Notes: a model not told the origin generated them from the sequence alone. Positions 28,851 through 41,953 are shown, counted from the first letter of the stretch. The stretch is 64,000 bases of DNA from Mantis religiosa (GCA_030765055.1 CM060953.1:73759836-73823835); one strand, 5' to 3'. Translations and numbers: made by a program.

Positions 28851-29403
28851 ATTTGTCTGCGTAGAAAGGGACATATAGGTTCATAAATTATTAGATAATA
28901 GTTCTGTCAGCAACACTCTTTCTCTTTTTAGGTTTTTCACGTACTAATTTTTCCTCTTTTTCTCGTAAATCATTAATGCCAGGGCTTTACGTTACAATTT
29001 GAGTTCAACTGTTGATGTCCGCGGCTCACCACGATATAAAACGCATGCCTATAAGCTCCAGTCGCACCACTGTGTTTCTTTGAACTTTCTCTTTCATGAA
29101 TTCTGTTTCATTTCACATGGCCAAAGCGAGGCCAGGTAATACAAAAAAGGATCATTGTAAATGTATGTACCCACAGCCTTAAAAACATTAGTGCGTGCGT
29201 AACTGGTCTTTGTCCAGAATTTAACAAAGAGACTGATAAAAACATTGTGACGAAACCAGTGTCCTGAAGCGTGCCGCTAGATATGTATTGACTTTGTTCA
29301 GGCACAAGCGGTGGTCATGCCCATTATTTCTGCCTCATAAAGTAAACAAAATTTTCTTTCTGTAGCAGTTTACCTAAGCCAATTTTTTTTATTTGTTCCA
29401 TTT
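28851..29403. other. No recognisable gene
   Basis: AT-rich with short uninformative frames. Confidence 0.4.
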
Positions 29404-29654
29404 ATACCCCGCCTTTAACTACAATGGTCATATCGACGGCCGTTCTCCTATGGTACGTATCGAAGGTGTTAACTCGTATTCGTTGGGTTTTAATCATAAG
29501 ATCACGCACACATTTTCACTCCAGACGTACCTCCAGACTCTGGGGAAGATGAGGAATTAGCTTGGTCGGAGAAAAATCTCCACCCCGCAGCCAGGATTCG
29601 AACCCGGGCATTTAACACGGCAACAGGTGCACTACCGACTGAGCTACGGGGCCA
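29404..29654 (-). mobile_element. tRNA-derived SINE, family C, minus strand
   Basis: On the minus strand: GGCCCCGTAGCTCAGTCGGT (box A), a B-box-like GGGTTCGAATCCTGG, then CATCTTCCCCAGAGTCTGGA and a 3' end GTAGTTAAAGGCGGGG. It matches 43814-44056 in the opposite orientation. The head is a good tRNA look-alike. Confidence 0.9.
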
Positions 29655-31850
29655 GTCAAAGCCGGATTTGTAAAAGGTTTGTCCATAAAAAATAACCTGT
29701 ATACATACATATGAAACTAAGTGAATCATCCGTGCCTTAGTCAATGCACCTGTACAAATTCTGAAAGACTTCAATTTCCATTTCAGCGACATCAAAATCT
29801 GAACTTTTATTACAATACACTAACTTTATGTAACAATTAAATACAAAATGTTAATTAGAAGTATACATTGATACAGACTTTTATGAATTATGAGTACCTG
29901 CATGCATTAATTTAAGATTTCTCATTCGGAGGATTGAACATCAAAAGTCTGAGTGAGTAATCTTAAGCAAATTATAGCATGCCAACTACTCATATTTAAT
30001 CAATATGATGCCTCACTTTAAACACATTGATATTTAAAAACAATATGAATACACATTTCTAAATAAGTTACATAGTCAATTAAAACTCTCAAGGCATTAA
30101 ACTATGTTATTATAAGGAAACCCAAATTGAAATAAATTTAATTGAAAATATGCTAGACACACAGTATTTTTACAATTATATATTAGATTAAAATATTTAT
30201 TAAAACAATGCAGTTTTAAAATATCAAAATCGGTTTGTAATTTTAAACATTTCCTAAAATTTTAAGTTGATTAGTAGATAATTTTATCAGAGGTAGCATT
30301 TTAAGTAGTGAGACATAATAAACAAAAATGCTGAGAAAAGAGACAGTTAAAATTAAAATGTTACACGCACTATTATGTTCAGGAGTGCTTCAAGGGTCAT
30401 GCAGTTAAATAAATAATACAATATTATTAAACCAAATGCGTAAAATGAAGGCATGGTGTATAAATACCTACAGTAAAAGATAAATTAATTAATTTTTACC
30501 AGGTTTTTCTAGACATTCGTCCAATTTCATTGATACATTGTCTTAGGAACGACATTGTATAAAACTAAGCAATATTAACAATGCATCGTAAAATACGTTG
30601 ATATTTGAAGTTTAGAGTGATGGAACATTTTTATTACTGAAGTCTGAACTGATTCGAGTGATTAAATAAATCCACTTTTGATAAATTTAAAAATCAACAA
30701 TTTAATTTCATATTTTCGTCAGATATTTCGTTAATTCAATTCTATTAATGAAAAATGCCTCCTCACATTAAGTGATGGGCATTGAAACAAAGGTAGCACT
30801 AGAATTTCCGACATTGTTTTGATATAGTTCTAGCAAAGACACACATAGATTTCAACATAAACATTAAATCTGGAGGCGTACCAAATATTCCCTGAGTTCA
30901 TGAGTTATTTATTGCCACCAATGGGAGTCAATCAATCAGTGAATCGCTAGTTTCTCTCTCGGGACAAAGAAGAGTAACATTCGAGAATCCACTCCGGTAG
31001 TGGCGATATACATTATGCAGGCAACTTAAACCAAGTACCTTCTGAAGCTGATGGGAATGGACACATTATCACTTAGGTGCCTGCAGCTTCTCTCTATAAT
31101 TACTGTCAGCGTTGATAGATCCAGCATTAGAAATTAGCTCCCAGCAATCGTAGACATGAATAAATTTTTACGTGGGAATTGTATGCCAGATTGTGGTTCT
31201 AGATTGCATAAAGTTGTTTTAGTGGTAACTCTGCTTAGTAAGGATAAGATAGTTTTAGAACTAATCCTCGGTAGTAAATCCTGCGGACTATACATGCTAG
31301 TAATGGTAGCTTTTACTTGTCATTTGGTCGCTCTCTACGTTTTCCACTGTTTTACATGAATCGTCTAAAATCTTCTAGCGTTTTTCTGTTTTCACAGCCA
31401 CATTGTGTTTTTGTGTATCCTCGTCTCAGACAGAAGCACTTCAGATAGCTTTTGGAAATTATTTTCATGTCGCCAAAATATGATATAATTTGTTTAAAAT
31501 TATATTATGGTTTAAAATGGTCATTTCTATAGCAGTGGTAGGAGTCCGATTGGCCGTTTCATTTTAACAGGAAAAAATATTCCAAGCTATTAGCTAATTT
31601 AGGATTATGTATAATCCTAGCTTGTTATTATCATCTTCACTTCATGCTACAGGCAATCAAGTACCTTTTCCGCTTTCAACGTTCAGTCTTTCCCCGGGTC
31701 TGCCTTAAGGATTATATTTAATTCTTTGTTTTAGAACTTGGGTCAGGCACTGTTAAGTGTTCTTTACACTTATGTTTAAGATTCTTTAGTGTGTTAGTAT
31801 TCCCTAGTTTTTACGTGTTCTTTCATTTCTTATTACAGAATTATGAATTA
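29655..31850. other. Very AT-rich gap without a recognisable gene
   Basis: About 2.2 kb of low-complexity AT-rich sequence. I see no repeat pairs, splice-bounded frames or tRNA-like boxes in it. Confidence 0.45.
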
Positions 31851-32066
31851 TTTTTTTAATTTACGTCCTCCAACGTAAAGTCTATCGGACGATTAATGAA
31901 ATGTGTGAAATGATGCCAAGTAAGCCCAGGGTCCACAGAGCTTCGAGTTACCCGACATTCGTCTTTTAAGATAAGGGAATACCACGGAAAAAACCTTATC
32001 CAAATAACTCACCCTCACCGAGATTCGAACTCGGGAACTCTTGAACGTGAGGCTACCAAGGCGGGC
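31851..32066 (-). mobile_element. tRNA-derived SINE, family A, with a deleted tRNA head segment
   Basis: Minus-strand SINE-A with tail T-run at 31851, conserved 3' end and box B GAGTTCGAATCTCGG. The stretch between GAGGC and TACCAAGGCGGGC lacks the usual AGACACGCTACCATC-like 15-20 bases, so box A is damaged. Confidence 0.9.
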
Positions 32067-32856
32067 GTTTATGCATCTCTTCATATTGGTTAAACATTAA
32101 CTCATTTTTTTAAATTCGTACTTTTATTTCTTTACTGAGTAACTATAGTATACACTTCACCAGAGATAAATTTATTAAGAATCACTGAATTCAAACAAAC
32201 ATTTTATAACAAAACATACATATGAGCGGTGTGTGCAAGGTGTCAGTAAACAGCATAGCTCAAAAACCAAGGTTCGATTAAATAGTAAATTTTATATTTA
32301 AGTTTCGATGAAAAGATGAGTTTGCCCTTTCTATGAAGCATTCCAAATTGTTGATTTTTCAGAGAATAGCTCCAATGCTTTTGATTAAAGTACCATATAC
32401 TTAAGATATTGTCCTGGACAAGTGAAGTTTGTTCTGGGCTGTTTTTATTCTGAATGACTTTTGCATAACTGGTAAACCGTAAGAAATATAGTTAATTTTA
32501 CAACATAAAAAACTTTAGATGCTGTCACGATGCACAATTTATTTACTGCTCATTTTTGTGCACTAAACTATGTCCGAGATATTGTTTGCTTTATGCTTTC
32601 ATTTTCCAATAATTATACATTTTTCAAATGGAAAATACCTATTTTCCTTATGGACAGACATGGAAAGAGAATGAAATGTAGATTTCTTCATAGAATGACT
32701 AGCCCTTAAGAGATTTTACCGGCTTAAAATCTACTGTATTCCACATTCCTCTAGCACCAAAAAGAACATTGGCAATAAGGACACTCTCTGCAAAAGTTTA
32801 TCTTAATTAATATGAAGTGGATAGAGGAATAAGTATTTGTAAGAGTACGGAAAGTG
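32067..32856. other. No recognisable gene
   Basis: AT-rich, no supported feature. Confidence 0.45.
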
Positions 32857-33185
32857 CTGCGTCGTGGCGTAGTGGGCTAAGGTGTTATGCTTTGGTTCTC
32901 TGCCACGGAATGCACCCGGATTGAGCTCATCCATGGAGAAGGGTTAAGGATTTGAAGTCCCGGGCATAGGACCGGTGCCCCTTCAGCATCACGAGGAAGG
33001 TGAGAAGCCGTAAGTAGCTTCCCTTTGCGTAAGCCAACTCATGGCTGGGGTGCCAAGATGCCAACCACATCTCCTCATATCGGTTGGATGATCGCTCACC
33101 TCTACTTTGCGTCTGTGGGTGTGAGACCGACAGTCGGGATGACAGACTTTTGCGCACTCGGGCTGTTTCACCACGCGTTGATTTT
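32857..33185 (+). mobile_element. SINE-like repeat, family D, copy 1
   Basis: The head GTCGTGGCGTAGTGGGCTAA is box-A-like. The body holds CCGGTGCCCCTTCAGCATC, then CACATCTCCTCATATCGGTT and GGATGATCGC. The same blocks in the same order occur at 44546-44850. The box-B equivalent (CCGGATTGAGCTC) is decayed in this copy. Confidence 0.75.
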
Positions 33186-33580
33186 GATTTAAAGAGTGGA
33201 GAAAACCATGTATGCTAATATCCTGGTATCAAATCCATATACCTGCCACCAAAGGTGCAGTTATAGCTTTGATTTGAAATGTGCTTGAATTTTATCCCTT
33301 TTAATTTTTTTCCCCTTTTTTGTTTCTAAACGTTCGAGAAGTTGTTCTACAAATTTTTTGCAACTACCTGAAGATCGTATTCTGTATCATTTCAATATGA
33401 ATTACCTCACTGGTTTTGTATAATCATTATTCTTCTAATTGGCTCTTTCCTTATGTATGCTATTAACCTGTTTTGCAGTCAAACCTCTCATACTACACTT
33501 TTCACTGATTTCTTGAAGTTTAAAAATAGCCCTTTAGAGATTATTTTTCTTATTTAATTATAACAATAACGAAATTATTG

Positions 33581-34772
33581 TGTGTTTCAAATGGGAAGCT
33601 TTGTCTTTGAGCGCTACTAGGTGAGCAACCAATCAGAGTCCTACGGTGTTAGCGTATTGCATTCCCCCTAAGTGGTGTGTGACGAGCGCCAACCTAATCA
33701 ATCTGTATGAAATACTTTTTGCGCTGAGAAAAATATTCCGATTTTGCCGAAACTGATTCATGCGGAAGGTAGAGAGTAATGTATTTAACATAACCATGAA
33801 ACCCCCATATTTTTAACTCAAATAGTTTCTCTAATACAAATAAATAAACCACTATTAACTGTATTATAGCAATAAATCGCGACGTAAGGTCATAATATCA
33901 TTATTGGTTGGCATGTATGCGTGTACGTATATTTGTAATTACCCAGAACTGAAACGTAAATCTTTGACATGACGTGATAAAAGAATTACTTTAAATAATC
34001 CAATTCGAGCGAGAGGACACAATAAATTTCCTGTTGCCCCGGCAGAACGTGTCTGGTCACAGTATGTCTTTGTTTATGAATGGTTCGTGTACTCTATTTA
34101 CTCTAGAGAGTTCAAAGTGGTTGGTGTGTATGTATGTACACATACCTTTAATTACTCAGAACCAAAACTTAAACTACCGACACGACGTGATAAAAGAATT
34201 ATTGTGAATAAGTCAAGGTGTTAAATTTGAGAAAGAGCAAACACTTCTTTCCTGTTAGCTTGTGGAATGCTGTATGCTTATGTTTATGAATGAATGCTTG
34301 ATAATAATTGTTTATTTACTCTGAAGAGTTCAGAACAATATCAATCAGTTGTTATTTACTCAACAGTAGAGTAAGAGTTAAATAGTGCAATGGCTTCTTG
34401 CGGTGAATTTTGTGGTGAGTCAAAAAGGCAGGTATTGCAAAGAGTACTTCCGTTGAAAAACACGGAAAAACTGTATCATTTTCATTAGATTAGGAAAACA
34501 GGTAATTTATAAACTATAATTATATAGTATTTTAAAGTACACATAATTTGCGAAAATGCTTTCTCCAATTTTGATTTTGGCAACTGCATCATTGTAAATG
34601 TTTGTAACATATAATTAGCCCACCCTTACTTCTGCGCCAAGCAGACCTGCACGTTGTATAAGTGTGCGAGAGAGGGGGAAATATAAAAGTAGTGGGGTAA
34701 TAAGCTGGCAACGCTGAATGTGATACGGCATCTGATTAGCTGGACTCCAGAACTCTTCCCATTTGAAACACA
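33581..34772 (+). mobile_element. TA-type DNA transposon, family T, copy 2
   Basis: TIRs TGTGTTTCAAATGGGAAG and its perfect complement at 34755-34772. The flanks are TG/TG instead of TA/TA. Inside are the shared subterminal block, a two-unit tandem repeat (33905-34335), and only the transposase N-terminus: ATG at about 34390, encoding MASCGEFCGESKRQVLQRVL. It then jumps to the 3' UTR also seen in copy 3. A 1192-bp deletion derivative that would depend on another copy for movement. Confidence 0.9.
33905..34335. repeat. Internal 214-bp tandem duplication in family T element
   Basis: Unit 1 begins GGTTGGCATGTATG at 33905 and unit 2 GGTTGGTGTGTATG at 34119. Both contain a GACRYGACGTGATAAAAGAATTA-like block and end near TTTACTCTRRAGAGTTCA. 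The same 214-bp spacing recurs in copy 3 (56219 and 56433), so the duplication predates both insertions. Confidence 0.8.
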
Positions 34773-37700
34773 TGATAGTTATCGTGTTTGCGATATGATC
34801 ATTAGATATATTTTCCATTCTTAAGAAAATGAGTTTGCATTTAATGTATGTATTACTAATTCGTGATTCCCTCAGCATGTTGGTTTCACAACATGAAGTA
34901 TACATTTACAGTTTTATAATTCAATGCAGCATATTTCTGCATATAGGAGACCTATTGCCAAAGGGGAAAAAAATTAATTGATTTTAACTTAATCTACCTC
35001 TTAAGAAAAGTACTCCATGTAAACACTAAGAATTTGTTGGCTTTAAGTAGCAATAATGGTCCATATTTACTTTTAGGTGTTACCGATGAAAAATTTATAG
35101 AGGATTGCATCATAATTGTAATATGTGAATGAATGTATTTTAAATGAAATAGAAAAGTATATACCCATTTTAGCACAGCAGACATCAAGAGAATGCAATT
35201 TCAATAAACAATATCAAAATGTGATATTCAGTGATAAAACTTTCTTTGTTCCTGTGTTTCTGGAATCTATGGCAGTACTGATAGGTATATATTATGTAAA
35301 CCCATGACCAATCAAAACCCTGTCATCTGTCTCACTATCACTGACCTTCTCTCCCATTTCTCCTAAAGGCTTAATCAGGCTTGAAGTAGTCTGACATAAG
35401 GTATACAAACATAAATCGAGAATGTCATGGGCCAAATCTCCAGCGAGTCAGCCTTTTGACCACCATGACATAGATCCCTTTTTATTCTGGATGATGCCTT
35501 TTATTTGCGAAAGCTTGTGCGGATTGTTTTAGTGTGTTACTGTTTAAAAATTAGCTTAATGGGAAATTAGTGTTCAGGATAATAAAGATTTCCCTTCCAG
35601 TTTTAATGATATGACATCACCTTATCCTTTATGAAGTAATAGTTCTCCCCAAATTTCGAAGTAAGAGGAATAGGATAGGCAAAGAGGATAAGCCTGATTT
35701 GATTGGTTTTTCTTTTTATATATATATTTTTTTTTATTTTTATGTATATTTTGGTCGGGACCCTGGGAGTTACCATTTGAAAACCTACAAATCTGAGGCA
35801 GGTGAACATCAGACAATCGCTGTTTTCATTCATTGGAATTAATTAAGTTAATTAAATGTTGTTAATGAGAAATTAATACTATTTTTCTGGACGATAATCA
35901 AGAATTAATATAGTATAATGTGTTTTCCTTTTCCCTGATGTTGTTGGAGTGCATTCAATAGAAAGCAAAAGCAATGATTGAGACATACTTTGTATGAATT
36001 TCAATGAACACAATTCCAATCCTTTCTTTTTTTCTTTTTCTGCCTCTGCTCGTGCCATTTTGTTGCGCACCGACTCAGGCTTAACCGAATTTGGTTACAA
36101 ACAAAGCATCCTGTCTGCTTTTGCGGAAAAGTGAAGTGGATAGGAAAGGGTAAAGGGAGGGCGAAAGATCTCTTTTTCTAACACAACTAAGCTAAAAGCG
36201 AAATAAATTTTGCAATTGAACTCGAGGGTCGCAGGCAAAATTGCTCTCATCTTCTGTTTGCCAACTGCTTTGGATGCAAAGCGTCACTTTCACTTGAATG
36301 GTATCTGTTAGGACCTACAAACACTTTTGCATAACTCTGTTTCCATTGTATTGCTTTTGCACAGAAACTAAATGCGAGGCAATCGTGCAGAAATAAGCTT
36401 TAGTTTTTTGCAAAATTCTATTGAAACAGTAGAGAAAAAGAGCCACGTTGAGTCGGTATTCATTAAGAAATTAATGAAAATTCCACGTTACCTGTGTAGG
36501 AGTGGCATGGATAATAGACAGCTCATCTAATTAAAGATTTTAAACTAAGAAAGATTTAGTTACATTTATTGTCAGTAAAATTATTTACGGTTAATTTGAA
36601 ACTGGAATACAAATTCCGCTCAGAAATCGTATTAAACAATGAAATTATTGAAAACGTCCAGGGTTTAATTATTTACAGTCAGACAACTTACAATCATGAA
36701 AATCCCTTTAAACAAATGAATGAAACTCCAAAGTATTGCGGAACCATTTAACTAACATTAAAAATAATAAATCAAAAGAGTGAATAGGGCAATTTTATGA
36801 AGTATGGTTGACATATCCAGGATAATGTGTATCGGAAAAGAAAATTGAACAATTGTTATATAAGATAGAATAATATGTATGCATGTAAGCCTGTCTACAG
36901 GCAGGCACGCAAGCATGTATGTATAACAGTACATTATATGTGCGTGGGTGAATGGGTGGGTGGGAATGTTGCAACAGTTGTGCAATTCCTCACACTTATT
37001 GCAGGATATGCTCTAAAACATTGAGTACTAAGTAACATGAGTAGACATTTATTTTAATCCCCTAGGGTATCACCTGCGTGCATGAGATACCCCATGTAAA
37101 ATGGAATGGAAATAAATAGCTTCTGTATTTATACATAAGAGGTAAATGCATTACAAACTGCACAACATATTAAGACCAGTTTTTGTTTATAGTTGGTTTG
37201 ATTTATTATGTTAGATCAAGATAAACAATTGTTTTAGGTCAGGCGAAACTTGATGAAAGCCTATAGGAGTTGAGTTTATATTTGTTAAATTATTAAATAT
37301 TACTAAAATTTGGGATTTTTGAAGCAAACTTAATGTTTTTAAAGAAAAGGATATTATAAATGCACGTTGGCGCCTGATTCCTTATTGCTGAAAGTGACTT
37401 AAAACCTTCAATTACTAAAGTGATTTCGTGCATCTCGAAAGTATTTTAGAGTGGAAATACAATGGTAACCTTGTAGGAGTGTTCTGAAAGGAGTTTTGAG
37501 TGTCAGCTGTCACTTGATTCGCTAAATGTAAATATTTTTAGTATTAATTCCATTGTTATAAGCACACATGTGGAAATAAATGCCATTCTGGCAGATTTAG
37601 CATTTTTCAACAAACTTTTTAATGAGTTAGGTTCCATTGTCTTACTCCATAAAATATTATATATACCATAATGCAACAGACTCACTACTATCAGTGGTTT

Positions 37701-38507
37701 GTCTTTGGAAGAAGTCATAAACATTTTTGTTTAATCACTAAAGTGCAAATTAGAGGAATTTAACATGGGAGCCTATGGCTAACTTTGGTGCGGTTCCATA
37801 ACATCACTTTAGGTATGCTTTCCTTAGCTGTGTTTTTTTTTTTTTTTTCCTTTTTTGCTAATCAGGATATAAGTAAAATCAAGCAAGAGAATATATATGA
37901 GGTTATGATGTACAAAACAATTTTGAGTATGTGTTAATATGTTATTTAGCTTCTCTGAAGTATTGTTTTACAGGTGTCCTATCAGAAACGTTGGAAACAA
38001 ATATAATATTGTTGCCCAATACTTAGGTGGTGAAGGAACTGTATTGAGAAAGCCCTTCTCAGTTGAACTTTAGAGAAGCTGGCGCCTCCAACATATGTTA
38101 CAAATAACAATATAACCCGGGAAATTACGCTATATGTGAATAGGATTTTGTATACTTGAGAAGGTTTCACCTTGAGAGTTTACAATCTACTCTGCAACTG
38201 GCAGCGTAGGTGAAAGGATAGGGGATCAGTTGGTAGAACTAAATGGTAGACGAAGTTTGGAGCTAGGTTAGAGATAGATATAGGTAAATAGAGACAACAC
38301 AAGATTTTATACAATGCCAAATTTCTATAACCTAATGATTGGGTCTCAAGACAGGTCACTCCCGAAGTCTTGAAGAGACTGGTGGTGAAATACTGTTAAA
38401 AATTTACGGTAGTATATCAAAGACCCACCCGGGCTTACCTTGGGGATGTGTGGTTTTATGTGGTTGAGGGTGCGAACTATGGAGTAGCCACCACTAGAGG
38501 GCAGCAT
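34773..38507. other. Long stretch without a recognisable gene
   Basis: AT-rich, with homopolymer patches near 35720-35745 and 37833-37850. No SINE head, TIR pair or splice-bounded frame is supported. Confidence 0.45.
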
Positions 38508-38748
38508 TTTTTTTTTCAATTTTACGTCCTCCAACGTTAAGTCATATCGGACGGTGAATTAAATGGGTGAAATAATGCTCAAATGTGTCCAGGGTCCATG
38601 GAACTTAGAGCTACTCTACATTCGTATTTCAGGATAAGGGAAAATCCCAGAAAAACCTTATCCAGGTAACTCACCCTGACCGAGATTCGAACTCGGGACC
38701 TCTTGAACGTGAGGCAGACATGCTACCATCTACGCTACCGAGGCGGGC
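38508..38748 (-). mobile_element. tRNA-derived SINE, family A, with imperfect 12-bp TSD
   Basis: Minus-strand SINE-A, complete from T-run to the GCCCGCCTCGG head end. Flanks AGAGGGCAGCAT (38496-38507) and AGTGGGCGGCAT (38749-38760) differ at two bases, consistent with an old TSD. Confidence 0.92.
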
Positions 38749-38908
38749 AGTGGGCGGCATGACGTGCCTGAATAAGAACCAGCATGACCTCCGAAGAAAC
38801 TAGACTTACTGAGTGACTCAACGAATATTACCAAAATGTCGTTTGAATAATCCCCCGCGGGCAGGCATAACCAGCCTTAAATAGCGGTCCCGCCAAAATG
38901 GCAGCTGA

Positions 38909-39092
38909 CCGCCCGCCTCGGTAGTGTAGATGGTAGCGTGTCTGCCTCACGTTGAAGAGGTCCCGATCTCGAATCTCGGTTAGGGTGAGTTTCTAAGTAC
39001 CCCGGTCGCATTTGAGCATCATTTCACCCATTTCATTCATCGTCCGATATGACTTAACGTTGGAGGACGTAAATTACCCCCCTCCCCAAATA
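38909..39092 (+). mobile_element. tRNA-derived SINE, family A, internally deleted, with 14-bp TSD
   Basis: Plus-strand SINE-A: GCCCGCCTCGGTAGTGTAGA head and conserved 3' ATCGTCCGATATGACTTAAC end. It lacks about 60 bp in the middle (between GTGAGTT and the GCATTTGAGCATC block). Flanks AAAATGGCAGCTGA (38895-38908) and AAAATAGCAGCTGA (39093-39106) form a TSD with one mismatch. Confidence 0.92.
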
Positions 39093-39106
39093 AAAATAGC
39101 AGCTGA

Positions 39107-40669
39107 GAACTAACTTAGCATTTACCACGCTAGAGGGGCCACATAGACCGCTCCCAAGCTAGCCAAGCATTATTATATTTATGCAAAATGTTGTGTCACC
39201 CAATCAATGTTTACGTAATTGAAATCACCTGTGTATGGTTGACATAATCAGCAGGATGCTGATGCAATAGTTCAAAGCACCTTTTTGTCAGCCAGCAAAA
39301 TTTAGGCTTATTCATCAACACAAAACTGTGCTCAAAGTCAAGGCACAGGAAATAAATGTTAAATATCAAGATTAAAATGATATCGAAGTCTCACTCAGCC
39401 TATATACCTGACAATATGATATAATTTATCTTGAATGAGTGAGTTGCTGACCAGGACAGTTCAGCAAAGACCTACATATAATTCTTCAACTTCCTAACTG
39501 ACACTTTCCTTGTAGCCTAACCAAACATGCCTGGGATTCCAATCGATAACCATGTAAAATTCTTCTTTTACATCCTGCGCTCTGTTATTGAAGAAAGTGG
39601 ATGCTGAATAGTGAAGTTACTCATCACTAAATGTAACAGCTTTAACTTGCTAAATCCTCTGAAATATTTTCTTACCGGGCCTTTGATCCTTGCAGATTAA
39701 CCCGCTGTGGTTCTAAACTGTTTCTCCCGTAAAGCTCCTCTTAGTGATTACGGTCCCATTTGTAAAACAAATTTTCTGCAACAGTGTATAGCTTTATACG
39801 GAAGGGATGCGAGTATTTCAGTATGGGGAAGAGCTAAAATCCAATGCATATTTAATGTAATTGATCTGAAGACTAATTTTATGGACTGCGCGAGATAGAA
39901 ATTTAATCGAGCATTATCCACTAAGGTAATGAAGTCTATCAACTCCGTAAAAATCAACAAAGATGAAGGCAAGGAATGATTGATGAACCCCGTCGAACAA
40001 CAACCATATAACTTCGTAGCTAACTTGGACGGCATCTTGCCACATTACAAGCCTCGTTTGCTTTTACATTGAGTCGTGTATTTTCCAGTCCATTAGAAAA
40101 GGGAATGCATCACCGTCAAAGAGGTAATTACCATTGCTAAGGATTTATTTACTTAGAATAGTCCTTTAGGGATTCACTATACCCTCCTGGACAGTTCTCG
40201 CCGACGCGTTCTCAGCTATTCAACATACAAGGAGTTGAATTCGACATCAGTTTGAACAAGGTAATTCAATTAATGTTCAAACTTAGCTGAAGATAAAACG
40301 ATGTCATTTTAATGGCTCTTTAAGCAATCGCTTAGACAGTAGCTGTACTCAGGTTGTCTAAACATTGTTGTTTGGAAAAGAGATAAAAATAAATGGATTT
40401 TTTTTTACTTCTACTTTGCTTTTAATTTGCACTTCAAGAGTTTGTCATAATATTCTGAATATCAATTCACTATCTTTCACTATAATTATCGTAAGTGTTC
40501 GTGTGTTTATCTAAATTCTTATTGAGTGTTTAGATAGTTACTTTCAAAATGGAAACAAACTGACTTTCATTTCTAGCTTTTATTCCGAGGAATGCACCTC
40601 TCGAAGTTGTCATATCACTAAACAAATAGTTTTCCTTATATTATGTTTATTCTACAATTATTTTCACTG
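39107..40669. other. No recognisable gene
   Basis: AT-rich. The open frames near 39700-40035 lack motifs or splice support. Confidence 0.45.
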
Positions 40670-40671
40670 TA

Positions 40672-41531
40672 CGAGGCGTGTCCATAAAATACGGTCTCCA
40701 ACTTTATTTAATATAGAAAACATGTTTATTGTCAATGGAAAGGCGGAACTTACAGCTATGTTTCAACGTAATTACCATTGTGATCGATGAACTTTTGAAT
40801 GCGCTGTGGTGGTTTTTGTATACCCTTGTCTCCCGCCAAGTTGCGCAAGTAGCGCTCAACCTCGTTTTCCATATCATCGTCGGTCTTGAAATGTGTTCCA
40901 CCCAGGTGCGTCTTCAACTCAGGAAACAGATGATAATCAGTAGGTGCTAAGTCAGGAAAGTAGGGAGGATCGGTGAGAATGTCCCGTGCTCAACTGCGGT
41001 ATCCATTTTGGGGACCCACCTCACACACACACACACACACACACCTTGCGATAACGCAAATGTTCGGTCAAAATCTTATCAATCGTAGTCTTACTAACCT
41101 CAGGGATAAGTTCTCACAGCTCGTGAACTGTCACACGCCGATGTTTAATCATTTCTTGCTCCACTTTTGCAATTGTTTCGGCTGAAAGCGAAGGCCGACC
41201 AGAACGCTGTGTGTCATGGACGTTTGTACGTCCGTCTTTGAACTCTCCGACCCACTTTCGCTCGTTTTTGACGCCCACACACTGTGGCCCATAGACTTCG
41301 CATAACTGACGATGAATGGATCACTGCACGCAACTCGCACTTGGTGGCGGAAGTGATAGGAAGCTCCCTTACAAACTGCTGCCCAGACCAGACTAATGGT
41401 TGCAACGTGTTCGTTGTCGAGGGGATTTGAAGGGGTGAATCCAAGCTACGTGCCAGTGTTGCCGGATCTCGCGTAATAGCGTTCCTCATGGCTCCAGAGC
41501 CTTGGAGACCTTATTTTACGGACGCGACCAG
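40672..41531 (-). mobile_element. Mariner-like element, 860-bp deletion derivative, TA target sites
   Basis: TIRs CGAGGCGTGTCCATAAAATA (left) and CTGGTCGCGTCCGTAAAATA (right, reverse complement) both lead into GGTCTCC. TA flanks lie at 40670-40671 and 41532-41533. On the minus strand it keeps both ends of a transposase gene and has lost the catalytic middle, replaced by a short stretch with a (CA)n run at 41021-41043. Confidence 0.92.
40737..41350 (-). pseudogene. Mariner transposase, N- and C-terminal parts only
   Basis: The minus-strand N-terminal part (about 41340-41040) reads NERKWVGEFKDGRTNVHD and SGRPSLSAETIAKVEQEM, a mariner-type helix-turn-helix and linker. An internal stop follows VTVHEL. 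Past the (CA)n junction the C-terminal part (about 40965-40760) reads PDLAPTDYHLFPELKTHLGG, which carries the last catalytic Asp region of mariner enzymes, and ends DHNGNYVET before a stop. The first two catalytic Asp blocks are missing, so it cannot be active. Confidence 0.85.
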
Positions 41532-41953
41532 TACTTCAATTACGCCTTTCTTACACTAGTGAGATCTAATTAGATATGCCAGCGATACTTTATTATTAAC
41601 TACAAATAATGATCATCTGGCATCTTAATCTGTAAGCTCCATGTGCTTACTTTTCCTGCTTCAAGAGATATACCAAACGATATTAGCCATATTTGAAGGC
41701 ACCCTTAAACATGTTATGACAGGCTGTTAAGATGTTTCTAGCTTATCCTACTACAACGTTGTATACATGCTTCTTAAACTATTCTAAGTCTGTATTTGAT
41801 AAAGTATTGAATATGCCTTAACTGAATTCATTTCTGGTCTGCCACTTCTTTATGCAAACAAGATATTGAGGTCATAATTTCTCTGAAGACCGTTTCAATT
41901 CCAGGTACTAAAGCTGAGTAATATCTTTGTTTTGATTTAATTAGTTACTATTG

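Noticed and set aside
23581..41043. CRISPR-like or phage-like repeat arrays
   Set aside because: The repeats are microsatellites and SINEs; there is no regular repeat-spacer pattern and the genome is eukaryotic.
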